A stretch of DNA of 64,000 bases from Cocos nucifera (taxonomy: Eukaryota > Streptophyta > Magnoliopsida > Arecales > Arecaceae), in the NCBI GenBank assembly GCA_006176705.1, contig QRFJ01000479.1, forward strand, positions 248,001-312,000, written 5' to 3'. The position numbers were made by a program, and so were the translations under genes. The notes beneath the pieces were generated by a model, which worked only from the letters and a program-made list of their open reading frames with translations, was not told the origin of the DNA and ran no database searches. How positions within the stretch are numbered: position 1 is the stretch's first letter; each line of letters opens with the position of its first letter. Positions 13,440 to 24,484 of this stretch are shown one piece after another.

Positions 13440-14580
13440 TCTGTCCGGATGGCGTGGTACTCTATCAAATCATCTTAATGGTGCAAGTTCACTAGGCTTC
13501 GGATCTGATCTGATCAAATCCGACTTAGGTTCAATATTCTGTGTCGAACTTTCTACTTGTTGAACTTCATCAAATTCAACCTTAGAGGCAACAATTTCTT
13601 CACTAAGGAACTTCTTTTTCAAAAAGGTTGCCCTAAGGCTGACGAACATCTTTTGTTCATCATCATGGTAGAAATAGTATCCTTTGGTCTCTTTTGGGTA
13701 TCCTATAAATGCACACTTGTCAGAGCTAGGTTCAAGTTTATCTATAATTAATCATTTGACATAAGCCGGGCACCCCCAGACCCCGAGGTGTGAAAGTGCT
13801 GGCTTACGTCCTGTCCTTATCTCATATGAAGTTTTAACCATAGATTTACTTTGAACCTTGTTTAAAAGATAGTAAGCCGATTCGAGTGCATATCCCTAAA
13901 GGGATATCGATAAGCTGGCAAAACCCATTTATGGATCGGACCATGTCTAATAGAGTCCAATTCCTCCTTTTAGATACACCATTATGCTGTAGTGTTCCAA
14001 AAGGAGTCCATTGGGAGAGAATTCCATTCTCTTCTAGATATGTGAAAAACTCACCAGAAAGGTATTCCTCTCCTCGGTCAGATCGAAGAGTTTTAACACT
14101 CTTTTCAGTTTATTTTTCTACTTCACTTCAGAATCATTTGAACATTTTAAACAAATCCGACTTATGTTTCATCATATAGACATATCCAAATCTGGATAGA
14201 CCATCTGTGAAAGTGATGAAGTAGACATATCCACCTTTAGCACTAGTACTCATTGGTCCACATACATCAGTATGTACTAGTCCTAAGAGTTCAATGGCTC
14301 TCTTACCTTTTTTAGTAAAAGATGACTTAGTCATTTTACCAAGAAGACAGGATTCATAGGTTGGAAGTAATTCACAATCACTAAGTTCGAGGATACCCTC
14401 TTGAGCCAACCTGCTTATCCTATTTTTGTTTATATGACCCAGCCTACAGTGCCATAAATAGATATCTATCACATTATCTAATCTAGGATGCTTCCTAGTT
14501 GAATAGACTATATTAATAGATTGTGATAACATATATACACCATTATTCAATTGTCCATAGAAAGCAGTAACACCATTCAC
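13440..14580 (-). pseudogene. Copia integrase remnant, family B
   Basis: GAG-pre-integrase and rve core. The open part (14134-14580, 148 codons) shows LWHCRLGHINKNR, then YESCLLGKMTK, where the first cysteine of the zinc-binding HHCC motif has become Tyr. It continues to VHTDVCGP (first catalytic Asp) and TFTDGLSRFGYV (second Asp). After a break, LRSDRGEEYLSGEF supplies the catalytic Glu near 14060. The plus-strand ORF 13886-14179 is its antisense shadow. A stop near 14134 splits the core and the zinc site is damaged. Confidence 0.85.
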
Positions 14581-14970
14581 AATGATAATACAAACTCATT
14601 TCTTTATTAAAATTTTATAATTGTTCATAGCCAAAAAGCCTACAGAAATGATATTTAAAAAAAAACTAGGATAGAAATGACAATCAATAAGAACAATGGT
14701 ATGAAATTCAAATACAAGTTTCAAAATTTCTAAAGCTAGAACTGAAACTGGTCTTCCATCTCCAATGTTTAGGAATCTCTTGCCTTGCTCGAATCTTCTA
14801 CTGACCTATAACCCCTGCAACGAATTGCAAATATGATAAGAGCTTTCGGTATCCAATACCCAGTCAGTAATATCACACATGGAGATATTGCAAGGAGTTA
14901 TCATATAAATACCTTATCCAGCAATAGCTTGCTTCTTCCTCTGCCTGTTCGGGTTCAGGGAGGCAATGTA

Positions 14971-15780
14971 CTAAGGACTGTTCCTCTTCCAGTGCCCCCA
15001 CTTTTTATAGAAAAAGCATTCGGCTTGACTTTTATTGGGCTTCATTTTTTGGGTCTGAGCCTGCACAGATTTCCTAGCCTGAACATGCACCTTCTTGGCT
15101 TTCTTCTTCTTGTTCTTCTTTCCTTTCCCAAAGGATCGAGAACGAGAAGATGAACCTCCCATTAAGTTCACCGACTCTTTGTAAAGCTAGTGATCCTTCT
15201 CAAGGTTCTGAAGTAACCCTAGTAATCCATGGTAGTCAACTTCAGGCATTGACATTCTACAATATGTAAGGAATTGGTGATAAGACTTGGGCAGCGAGTT
15301 TAGTATTGCATCTTTCCCAAGTTATTTGTGCAAGAAAAAGCCAAGCTTGTTCAAGCGCTCTATCAGCTTGATCATGTACAGTACATGATTAGTGACAGAG
15401 GCTCCATCCCACATTCTAGCATTGAAGATGGTGTAACTAGTCTTGTGCCTCTCAACGTCATCGAGAGTGCCAAAAGAATCCTCCAATACTTGGAGCATTT
15501 TATTTGGCTGAGCTATCTCAAACCTACGACTGAACTCATCGCTCATCGTAGCTAGCATAATGCAATGTACCATGGTTTGATCACTGAGCCACTTCTGATA
15601 AGTGTCTCTGACTATTTTATGTGCATTGACAGCTGGCTCCTCAGGTGTAGGACCTGTCAGCATATATAGGATCCGTTCATACTCCAGGACAATCTTCAAC
15701 TTTTGGTACCAACTACCGAAGTTGGATCCCACCAACTTATCATTGTCCAACAATGATTGGAGCGATAGAAAAGTGACCAT
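14971..15780 (-). pseudogene. Copia gag with degenerate zinc knuckle, family B
   Basis: Gag nucleocapsid remnant. The N-terminal 152 codons (15322-15780) start MVTFLSLQSLLDNDKLVG and contain NFGSWYQKLKIVLEYE, a UBN2/Retrotran_gag-type motif, and YMIKLIERLNKLGF. A stop follows, and the C-terminal piece (14971-15171) is Lys-rich and ends with a CCHC knuckle in the form CFFYKKWGHWKRNS. The second and fourth cysteines have become Tyr and Ser, so zinc binding is lost. The start at 15780 is the family's usual gag start, shortly after the leader. Confidence 0.82.
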
Positions 15781-15800
15781 ATCTGCACAAAAAAAAATAT

Positions 15801-17838
15801 AACCTAATTAGTAATTAATTTATTGAACCTAAAGATTTGGACTTTAATCAAAAGGGTCTTTCACTATTTTATTCGAATTGGTAGCCTATACCTCCAATTT
15901 GAGAAATTATCCTAATTTCTTAGTGGATACTAGAATCCATATAGACTATACACAAGCCCAACTTTGGTTGGCCCACCCATGTACATCTAAGGATAGGTTC
16001 ATAACCAATTATTTCTCTAAATAATTTCTAATAATTAAATTTTGCCCCAAGCCCTGATTAGTTGGTTTTGTCCTTCTCAAAAAAGGGTTCAGTTAGGTCC
16101 AACTATTAACATGACCATACTTGGCCTATCCAACCAATGAATGATCAGGCCCAACTTTGGTTAGCCCAGCTGACCATCATTTAGAAAGATGTATCCAAGA
16201 GATCATATAATGAATGATAATTCCATCAACCGATAAGCACTAGGCCTTTGGACCTCCAATGATTATCCAACTGACGGACTCATTATCATCCACTTTAATG
16301 GGAGGCTATGATCCAGTTATCATATAACTATTTTATTTTAGGGACCTAATAATTTTAAAGGATTTATTTATAGAAGTGAGTAGGTTAGATTAACCAGCTT
16401 GTCATGATCCTCCCACTAGCTTCACCAAGTCAGCTTATGGGAGACCACTAACAGGCTGGTCTAGGAGCACCTAAATCGGTCACACTGATTTACTTAGCTG
16501 ACATGGGTCAACTCAAATTATCAAGTGATCTGATCAAAACTCAATCTCACCAAGAAGGCCAGATAAGTGAGATCGGTGGAAGGGTCTGCCAAAGCTTGCC
16601 TTAGACACCATCGAAAACCTTACAGCAGGACAACCTTATGGTAGTTCGTAAGATCTATTTTTTTCACTATAAGTGAGATCATCTGCCATAAGGTTGTCCT
16701 AGTTTATGATAAGCAAGGTTGGCCAGATAAGTGAGATCGGTGGAAGGGTCTACCATAAGGTTGGCCAGATAAGTAAGCAAGCTGCCAATTAAAAACCACC
16801 GGTTGTATGTGCCAAACTTATCTTAGATACCAACTGGTTTAATTAGTCTTGATTAGATCAACCTAATAGTTTGAGCTTGACCTCTTAGCCAAGAATCAAG
16901 TCCATTTGGTTCTTGTTAAAGACAAGGACTTGACCAACTACAACTTCTGTAATTGATCTAGAGAATCCTTGACTTAATCTAAGACAACAATTGATTACAT
17001 TTAGTCAATTCTCTAATTAAGTTCATTCTTTAATCTAACCATAGGTCTAACTCAATTAATGGGCCTAATCCCCAGTAACCCATTAACCCAATGTGTTATG
17101 ATTCATGTCATAGGATCTTCAATTTATAATCCTAGAACCTAATCAAACAACTTCTTAATTCTTAATTAAGTTTTGGATTGAGGATTGTGGTTTGGCTTTT
17201 CAAAAATGATTTTTATGTTTGTAAAATATTTTTATAACTTGGTTCTATCAACCAAGTTGCATGTTTGATTCATAATCATTATGCAAGTAAAATAAATATA
17301 AAACTACTTTAGATCTAATCTAAATAGGTTCATATAAATTGAAATAGTTTCAATAATAATCAATCATAAATCTTCCTAGATTAAATCTAACATATTTATG
17401 ATGATTGAAATTAGATTAAAATATTTTTAATCAGATCATAAATTTTTTTAGATTTAATCTAAAATTTTATGATCAATATTTTAGATCAGTACGTACTAGG
17501 ACAACCTATCCACTGTAAGGGGTAAACCTTACAGCAAGACAATCTTATGGCAGTTCGTGCAATCTAAAATATTTTATTTTTAGTTCTAAAATTATTATAA
17601 ATTTATTAAATTATAAATAAAATTAGATCAAATCTAATAAATTTATGATTAGAGTCAGATCATCATAAACTAGGACAACCTTTTCACTATAAGGGATAAA
17701 CCTTACAGCAGGACAACCTTATGGTAGTTCGTAAGATCTAATTTTTTTTTTAATTTTAGATTTAATAATTAGATTATAAATTAGATCTAATATATAAAAT
17801 AATCTAAATATGCACAAAAATCATGTAATAACAATCAA
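15801..17838 (-). other. Family B copia leader with hairpin repeat
   Basis: About 2 kb of untranslated leader between primer site and gag. Parts resemble the family A leaders (for example ggtggaagg..tgcca and gtatgtgccaaact near 16735-16815 and 21785-21870). It carries several copies of a short motif, AGGACAACCTTATGG, at about 16629, 17538 and 17709, and an inverted copy at about 16687-16702 (CCATAAGGTTGTCCT). The 16622-16702 pair could fold into a hairpin. No gene is present. Confidence 0.7.
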
Positions 17839-17850
17839 GCTCTGATACCA
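17839..17850 (-). other. Primer-binding site (tRNA-iMet), family B
   Basis: The minus strand reads TGGTATCAGAGC exactly, two bases inside the 5' LTR border at 17853. It gives the element's orientation. Confidence 0.93.
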
Positions 17851-17852
17851 AT

Positions 17853-18883
17853 TGAAGGAACCAGATCTAGGATTTTACAGGTAGATCTTGAAACTTTTTC
17901 AAGATCAGACAGCGAAAGACTTAAATAAATCAAATATTTATTTAAATAAATATATAAATACCTAGATCTCAGATCTATTACATGATCAAGGTATGATATT
18001 AAATCAAAAATTAAAAACATAAAGGAGAAGAAAAGGTTGATCATATCAACCTAGATCTATATTACATCTAATGTAGATATAAAATAACAGATCGGATCTG
18101 TTACCCGAGCAAGTTAGATATTCTAACTTGCTGATCTGAGCTTGAGGATGAAGTCACAAGCCGCACATGCATCCGACCTCTAGGAGTCATCCACATGAGC
18201 CCACGAACACGAATAGAGATCTTGATGTAGGAAATCAGCACAATATGCTAGCATTATGCTGATCTCTCTTCGACGGTCGATCCAATGCTTTCTTCTTCGA
18301 AACTTGGATACTCCAAAATATCAAAATAAAAGAAGAAGATTTGTGATTCTGAGACACCTCTTAAAAGCTCACAAAAAGGAAGGAAGGGATCTAGAACAGA
18401 AACCCTAGAAGAAGATCCTCTTCTTCTTCTTTATTCTTTTTCTAGACACCCTAATTTGTGTTTTCAATATCTCTATGATCTAGATGAATTTTTCTCTAAT
18501 TTTTATACACCAAAGAGATCTCTGAAATGTCTACAATACACAAAAATTTTAGCTAAGAATTCTCTTTAAATAAAGAGATATGCAAAGTCCAAGATTGGTC
18601 AAAAACCTAGACTAGGAATGTCCAAACATGGGAAGTTGTTGGGGCACCCAACTCTTGGGCGCCCCCACCTTTTTTTCTGCCATGGACCAGCAAAGTGGGC
18701 GCACAAAAAATCCTTCTTTTACCATGGAAATCAGAGGAAATAAAGAAAGATGGGTTGACACACAATGGGAAGAAGATTTGGTCAACAAGGATTCTATCTC
18801 ATAGAATCCTTAAGCAAAACTAATTCCTCTTTTGACTTGGTCTTCCAACAAACTTCCATATGAGAAAAAGAAAGAGAGAAGGA
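17853..18883 (-). repeat. 5' LTR of family B copia, truncated
   Basis: It matches 9345 to about 10370 of the 3' LTR, then breaks off near 18883 within gagagaagga. The remaining 1.4 kb of LTR is absent. A short local repeat (gaaaaaggaagagagaagga, then ccatatga) bridges to a plus-strand copia integrase fragment, suggesting a small templated join. Confidence 0.85.
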
Positions 18884-19646
18884 TGCTGAGAAAAAGGAAG
18901 AGAGAAGGATTCCATATGATTTTTTCTGCATCCAGTTGGATTCTTGACTCTAGTTTTGGTGCTCATTTGTGTACTTCTATGTAAGATCTTGAGGATAGCA
19001 GAAGGCTGAGGGATGGTGAGATGATCCTATGCATCGAAAATAGAGCAAGGGTTGTTGCTGTGGCCGTGAGAACCTATCCTCTTCGACTACTATCTAGCTT
19101 AGATTTAGTACTTAAGGATTGTTATTATGTGCCTACTGCAAGCAGAAATTTGATTTTTTTTCATATTTAGCACCAGAAGGCTATGTAATTAGTTTTCTTA
19201 AGGACCATTATAATATTCTTTATGAAAAAAATAAAATTGCAAGTGATTTTCTTATTAATGATCTCTACCATTACATATTGATGTATCTGTCTTTAATACC
19301 AAACAAAATATGAATGCCATAGGATCAAAATGATCTAGGAATAGTCCAAATGATAGATATCTATGGCACCTAAGGCTAGGTCATATAGTAGAAGATAGGG
19401 TTAACAAATTAGAGAAAATCGGGCTATTGAGTCCATTGACTTTCAAGTTATATCCAATTTGTGAATCATGTCTTCATGACAAAATGACTAAGCTTCCTTT
19501 TATAGGACATGGGGAAAGGGCCATGGATCTACTTGCCCTAGTACATACTGATGTGTGCGGCCCATTTGATGTGTCGGCTAGAAGCAACTTTGTCTACTTC
19601 ATAATCTTTATCGATGATTTATCTCGATATGGGTATGTATATCTCA
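18884..19646 (+). pseudogene. Copia protease/integrase fragment, family A-like
   Basis: Plus-strand copia coding remnant, opposite to the elements on both sides. It starts near the protease site with ILDSSFGAHLCTSM, where the usual Asp-Ser-Gly has become Asp-Ser-Ser. It then shows LKDCYYVPTASRNLIS, WHLRLGHIVEDRV, ICESCLHDKMTKLPF (intact HHCC zinc residues), LVHTDVCGPF (first integrase Asp) and FIDDLSRYGYVYLI (second Asp). The longest open piece is 19427-19702. Stops follow CTSM and PNKI. Around 19645 it fuses directly to an LTR fragment, losing the catalytic Glu and all of RT. Confidence 0.82.
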
Positions 19647-20012
19647 TACCCTCATTCTCTAATGAGTACCTGTACTCTCACTTTCGTGTCTCTACATCGT
19701 AGACTCAAGACTTATCTATCCAAAAGAAGCGATCGTACACCAACCTTCCAGATCAATCACCATCCTCATGATGATCCTATGGTCAGGAGCATTTTATGAG
19801 TTAATAATGAAAATTCATGTCTTAAATTTTCAACTCTTGAAAATATAAACTATCATTACCATTAACTCAAGAGATGTATCATAGATACTTTCAAATACAT
19901 ACTATGATAGAAAATAATCTATTTTATTATTATAATTAAAATTATAATTTTGCCCTTAGAAGTGTATTACAAGTTTCAGCCAATCTGGCTTCTAGGGCTT
20001 ACATATCTAACA
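19647..20012 (-). repeat. Family A LTR fragment (U3 end)
   Basis: It matches the last 370 bp, in plus-strand order, of the 252-2535 LTR: the ccctcattctct..gagtacctgtactctc segment, gatgatcctatggtc and the terminal catatctaaca. It is followed at once by a polypurine tract, so it is the inner part of a 3' LTR of a minus-strand element. The rest is missing where it meets the integrase fragment. Confidence 0.83.
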
Positions 20013-20023
20013 AACTCCCACTT
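20013..20023 (-). other. Polypurine tract, family A
   Basis: The minus strand reads AAGTGGGAGTT directly before TGTTAGATATG, the start of the 3' LTR. Confidence 0.85.
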
Positions 20024-20026
20024 GAC

Positions 20027-20560
20027 CTAAAGCCAATTGGCTACAAATCTAAGTCCCATCTTCTTAAGGTGGGCTTCGATCTTCTGTTGGTCCAACGGCT
20101 TTGTAAGTGGGTCTGCCACATTGTCTGCGGAGTCGACTCTCTTGACCTCGATGTAACCTTTCTCAAGATAATCGCTGATGAGGTGGTATCGCCGCTCGAT
20201 GTACTTAAATTTTTGGTGAGACCTTGGCTCCTTAGCAAGGGCTATGGCACCATTATTGTCGCAGTACAGAGGAATGGCATCCGATGGCATCACTCCGATC
20301 TCTGTGGTGAACTTTTTGTACCAAAATACCTCCTTCGTAGCCTCTGATGCAGCGATGTACTCTGCTTTCATGAAGGAATCATAATCACTATCTGTTTTGG
20401 AACTCTTTCAACTGACAGCACCACCATTACATACAAATAGACTCCCAGATGTTGACTTTCGATCATTTATATCGGATAAAATTGAGTCTATAATCCCTGA
20501 ATTGGAGTTTTCATTACCAAAAATCAATATCATATCCTTAGTTTTCTTAAGTACTTAAAA
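20027..20560 (-). pseudogene. Copia RNase H remnant, family A
   Basis: RNase H domain reading leftwards from KYLRKTKDMILIFGN (near 20555) through DRKSTSGSLFVCNGGAVS, KAEYIAASEATKE (catalytic Glu), PLYCDNNGAIALAKEP (Asp), HQKFKYIERRYH and NVADPLTKPL. It ends close to the polypurine tract. The 114-codon C-terminal piece (20027-20371) is open. Its N-terminal edge stops exactly where RT should continue, but the RT next to it (20561-21424) lies on the opposite strand. Confidence 0.85.
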
Positions 20561-21424
20561 AAGAGAGAGATGGAATGTGGAGACATTCAAAGCTAGATTA
20601 GTTGGCAAAAAGTATAGTCAGCATGAAGAAATTAACTACTGGGATACATTTTTGCCAGTAGCCATGCTAAATCCATCCGCACATTGCTTGCTATTGCAGC
20701 CCTATTTTATTATGAAATATGGTAAAATAGATATGAAATGACATTCTAAATGGATATCTTGAGGAAGATATCTATATGAAACCGCAACTAGATTTCACAT
20801 CCAGTGATATTGATCACAAAGTATACAGCTACAAAGGTTCATATATAGACTTAAGTAAGCATCTTAAGCTGAAATACTCGTTTTAAATGATATGATCAAA
20901 TTATTTTCTTTCATCGAGAATGAGGAAATGTGTTTTCCAAAAAAATCAGTGGGAGCACTATTGTCTTCCTCATACTGTACGTGGGTGATATCCTCCTTAT
21001 TGAGAATGATATTTTCATGTTGACCATAGTTAAAATATGGTTATCTAAAGAATTTTCCATGAAAGACCTAGGAGAAGCATTCTTTATTCTAGGAATTAAG
21101 ATCTATAGAGATAGATCGAATAGGATGCTAGGTCTTTCACAGAAGATGTACATAAAGAAAGTGCTAAAGAGGTTTAGCATGGAAAACTCCAAGAGGGGAT
21201 TGGTATCCTTTAGACATGGCATTCATCTCTCCAAGAAAATATGTCCTAACATACCTGAGAAGATTGAACACATAAGCAAGATCCCTTATGCTTTAGTAAT
21301 AGGGAGCCTCATGTATGCCATGTTATGTACACGACCTGATATAGCCCATGTTGCGAGTTATCATGACCAGATATCAGTCGAATCTAGGTGAAGAACACTG
21401 GATTTCTGTGAAATTGTATCGCTT
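20561..21424 (+). pseudogene. Copia reverse transcriptase remnant, family A, flipped
   Basis: RT_copia on the plus strand. Motifs in order are ETFKARLVGKKYSQ, MDMK, NGYLEEDIYM, FTSSDIDHKVY, then the 153-codon open frame 20930-21391 with LYVGDILLIENDI. The YVDD active site has become YVGD, which would abolish catalysis. WLSKEFSMKDLGEA, SKIPYALVIGSLMYAM, TRPDIAH and GEEHW follow. It ends at the N gap just where the KYLRRTKD start of RNase H is expected, and that piece sits inverted immediately to its left. Confidence 0.85.
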
Positions 21425-21449
21425 NNNNNNNNNNNNNNNNNNNNNNNNN
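21425..21449. other. Assembly gap (25 N)
   Basis: A run of exactly 25 N, the same size as the second gap in the window, so it is a placeholder and not a measured length. Family A parts on its two sides do not follow each other in element order (RT on the left, leader on the right), so integrase, protease and most of gag may be missing here. Confidence 0.98.
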
Positions 21450-22372
21450 TCATTGAGTCTCTCCACCATATCCGGGAATATTGAGCCCAACTCATCCTCC
21501 AGCCCATAGCATCCAATGCCTAATAAACATGCTGCGTCTTCCTGGTGCAACTGAGCACTGTATCCAGCGAGAACAATCAACCCCGGGAAGGCCCGCACAT
21601 CTTACAATTGGTGGAAGACCTCAGACTTAATTTTCTTAGGGAAAATTGATTCAGGTCCCATTAAACTAAGACTTGCTTAGTCATACAATTATGACTACCC
21701 TAGTGGCATGGGTTAGCTCGGATTATTGACCACCTCAGATCAGAACCGTGTCAATAGATATCGGCTAGGGTAAGTGAGACCGGTGGAAGAATATGCCATT
21801 AACTCGTATAAGAACGCATTCAGATCGAGTAGCTTCCAATTAAAAAATCAGTCGATCGTATGTGCCAAACTTACCTTAGACATCAAAATTGTTGAGTTAG
21901 AACCTAATTGGGTTAGCCTACAATCCAGACCGTAACTCTCTGAGTCCTAATTAGGTTCTTGCTTGATTGTGACTCGATCTTGACCCAGACTAATCCTATT
22001 AAGCCTGGTCAATTTAAGCATTGTTGATCCCATCTCTAACCAACTCTTGATTCGATTTTGATCAACCACTTGACCTAATCGAGCTACCCAGCCTCGAACC
22101 CAGCATTTATGAATATGTCTTGATCTAAAATTCTCAATTTTTAGACCTAATTAATATTCCATAAACTTAATTTTTAATTTAAGTAGGGTTACATAAAATA
22201 AAATATGCATAATAAATCCTAGGGTTAGGATCTAGGGTTTTGCAGAAAGTAAGTTTTGGGTTTCCTGATTAAGGATGAACATTGCAGCACCCCTACACAT
22301 CCATAAGAAACATCCCATCGAATGGGAAGTAGAGGCCTTCAAACCCTCTCTTCATTCTTATGACCTGGACGG
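21450..22372 (-). repeat. Family A leader, duplicate copy
   Basis: Non-coding leader nearly identical to 22995-23910, with shared words such as tattgagcccaactcatcctcc and cgggaagg. It has many single-base indels relative to that copy. It joins at about 22372 (gacggcc) to a gag fragment, which is not the normal order. It may be a tandem duplication or a misassembly next to the N gap. Confidence 0.75.
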
Positions 22373-22640
22373 CCAAATCTCTCTTGAGCTCATCAGACAT
22401 CGAGCCCAACATGTAATATCTGGCCTTATTATCTTCGTCTATCCATTTTTCCAGAGACGCTTCTCTATCAATGGATGGACGGGCTGGTAAGGTGGGAGGG
22501 TCCTGATCCAATACATGGGTTAACTTCTCGAACCCAAAATATTTTGTAGTTCCTGAGCCAATCTTTATAATTGGGTCCAGTCAGTCTATGTGTGTCCAGG
22601 ATACGTGCCAATGGGTTGGACGCAGATATTTTTCTGTAGA
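22373..22640 (-). pseudogene. Copia gag N-terminal fragment, family A
   Basis: Minus-strand gag start resembling the better copy at 27513-27830. It shows SNPLARILDTHRLTGPNYKDW, then after a frameshift LPARPSIDREASLEKWIDEDNKARYYMLGSMSDELKRDL (open frame 22293-22511). It then runs into unrelated leader sequence. Only the first 90 or so residues of gag are represented. Confidence 0.75.
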
Positions 22641-24470
22641 GAGTCAAAGATTCTAGTTAGATACTATAATTATGACTTGACCAATTTATTTAAAAATTTT
22701 ATTTTTAAACAAATTAGCTCTCACTATTTTTTGGATCCCTACACTCCCTCTGTAGAGATGCAAAAATCTCCACGATTAATGATTTCTAGTGGTGGTGCGG
22801 TCTCACCAACTGACTCATCACCTCACCTAACAGTTATTGGTGATGGGTTAGCCAATGAGTGAACAACTCTTGTTCAATGATTCTCTAATCATGGTGCACC
22901 CAAACTTGGTCTCTAAATTCATGAATTCTCACCGTATCCAAAATATTGATCCACTCCTTAGTTAAGTCAAGACCCACCATTTGCATAGACTGGATTCTAA
23001 TTGAGTCTCTCACCGTATCCAAATATTGAGCCCAACTCATCCTCCAGCCCATAGCATCCAATGCCTAATAGACATGGTTTGCATCTTCTTAATGCAACTG
23101 AGCCCTGTATCCAAGAGAACAATCAACCCCGGGAAGGGCCCGCACATCTACAATGTGGAAGACCTCAGACTTAATCTTTTCTTAGGGAGAATTGATTCAG
23201 GTCTCTTTAAACTAGACTTGTCATAGTCATAACAATTATGACTAACCTAGTGGCATGGGTTAGCTCAGATTATTGACCACCTCAGATCAGAACTGTGTCA
23301 ACAAATATGGCCAAGTAAGTGAGACCGGTGGAAGGAATATGCCATTAACTCGTACAAGAATGCATTCAGGTCGAGTAGCTTCCAATTAAAAACCAATCGG
23401 TCGTATGTGCCAAAGTTATCTTAGACACCAAATTGTTGAGTCAGAACCAATTGGGTTAGCCTATAATCCAAACTCTAATCTCTGAGCCTAATTAGGTCTT
23501 GCTTGATCATGACTCAATCTTGATCTAGACTTAATCCTATTAGGCTGGTCAATTTAAGCATTGTTGATCCCATCTAATCAACTCTTGATTCGGTTTGATC
23601 AACCGCTTAGACCTAATTGAGCTACCCAAGCTCGAACCCAGGATTATGAATATGTCTTAGATATGAAATTCTCAATTTTAGATCTAATTAATATTCCATA
23701 ATCTTAATTTTTAATTAAGTAGGGTTCATAAAAAAAATATGCACAATAAATCCTAGGGTTTCAGGATCTAGGGTTTTGCAGAAAGTAAGTTTTGGATTTC
23801 TGATTAAGGACGAACATGCAGCACCCCTACATGTCATAAAGAATGCCCCATCGGATGGGAGGAGAGGGCCTTTAAAAACCCTTCTTCATTCTTATGATCG
23901 GACGGCTTAAGAGGAATGCCTTAATCAGGAACATGCAATACTACAAAATAGTTTTAGTCTATATCATATATCTCATATACAAATTAGATCTAATCATGGC
24001 ATATTTTGCATACATCTCATGTATCGAATGCATATTTTTAGATCTAAAATTATCTTATAATTAAAAAATTTAGATTAAATTGATCTAATCAAAATAAATT
24101 CTAATCTAGACAATTATGTAGAACTATTCTACACTAGTCTAGACATGCATCAATCATAATCTCATATGATGTTTAAAATTAAATAATTTTTTTTCTATTT
24201 TTTACATGTTATTATAACCATTATAATATCATAAAAATTAATAAATAATAGATCTAAATATGATTTAATCAAATTACATTAAAAAACATACAAGACTATT
24301 CTATAGAACTATTCTTTTTAGTCTAGTCATGCATTTTCTAATCTTAGATCCAAATTATTTAATTTTAATTTTTTTTTTTAGATCTGATCACATCTCATGT
24401 GACATTTGAAATTACTTATTTTTTAATTAGAATAAATTTAAAAATAGATCTAAATACTTTTAGAACCTTG
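22641..24470 (-). other. Family A copia leader
   Basis: About 1.8 kb of untranslated leader between gag and the primer site at 24471. It is homologous to 31140-32881 and, with many indels, to 57300-59200. The short ORFs at 22590-22862 and 23026-23226 are not conserved and are not genes. Confidence 0.78.
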
Positions 24471-24482
24471 GCTCTGATACCA
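24471..24482 (-). other. Primer-binding site (tRNA-iMet), family A
   Basis: An exact TGGTATCAGAGC on the minus strand, two bases from the LTR border at 24485. Confidence 0.92.
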
Positions 24483-24484
24483 GT

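Larger units (their letters stand above)
9345..18883 (-). mobile_element. Ty1/copia element, family B, decayed
   Basis: An element of about 9.5 kb on the minus strand. In element order from right to left it has a truncated 5' LTR (17853-18883), a primer site, a leader of about 2 kb, gag, degenerate zinc knuckle, integrase, reverse transcriptase, RNase H, a polypurine tract and a complete 3' LTR (9345-11800). The integrase-before-RT order is diagnostic of copia. The polyprotein is broken by several stops, so the copy is not autonomous. It inserted into the chromovirus 3' LTR; the left flank is TATCC, and the matching right duplication is lost because the 5' LTR is truncated. Confidence 0.88.

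Noticed and set aside
11820..15780. A functional host gene made of the RNase H, RT and gag frames
   Set aside because: Domain order, flanking LTRs, primer site and polypurine tract show a copia element; stops break each domain.
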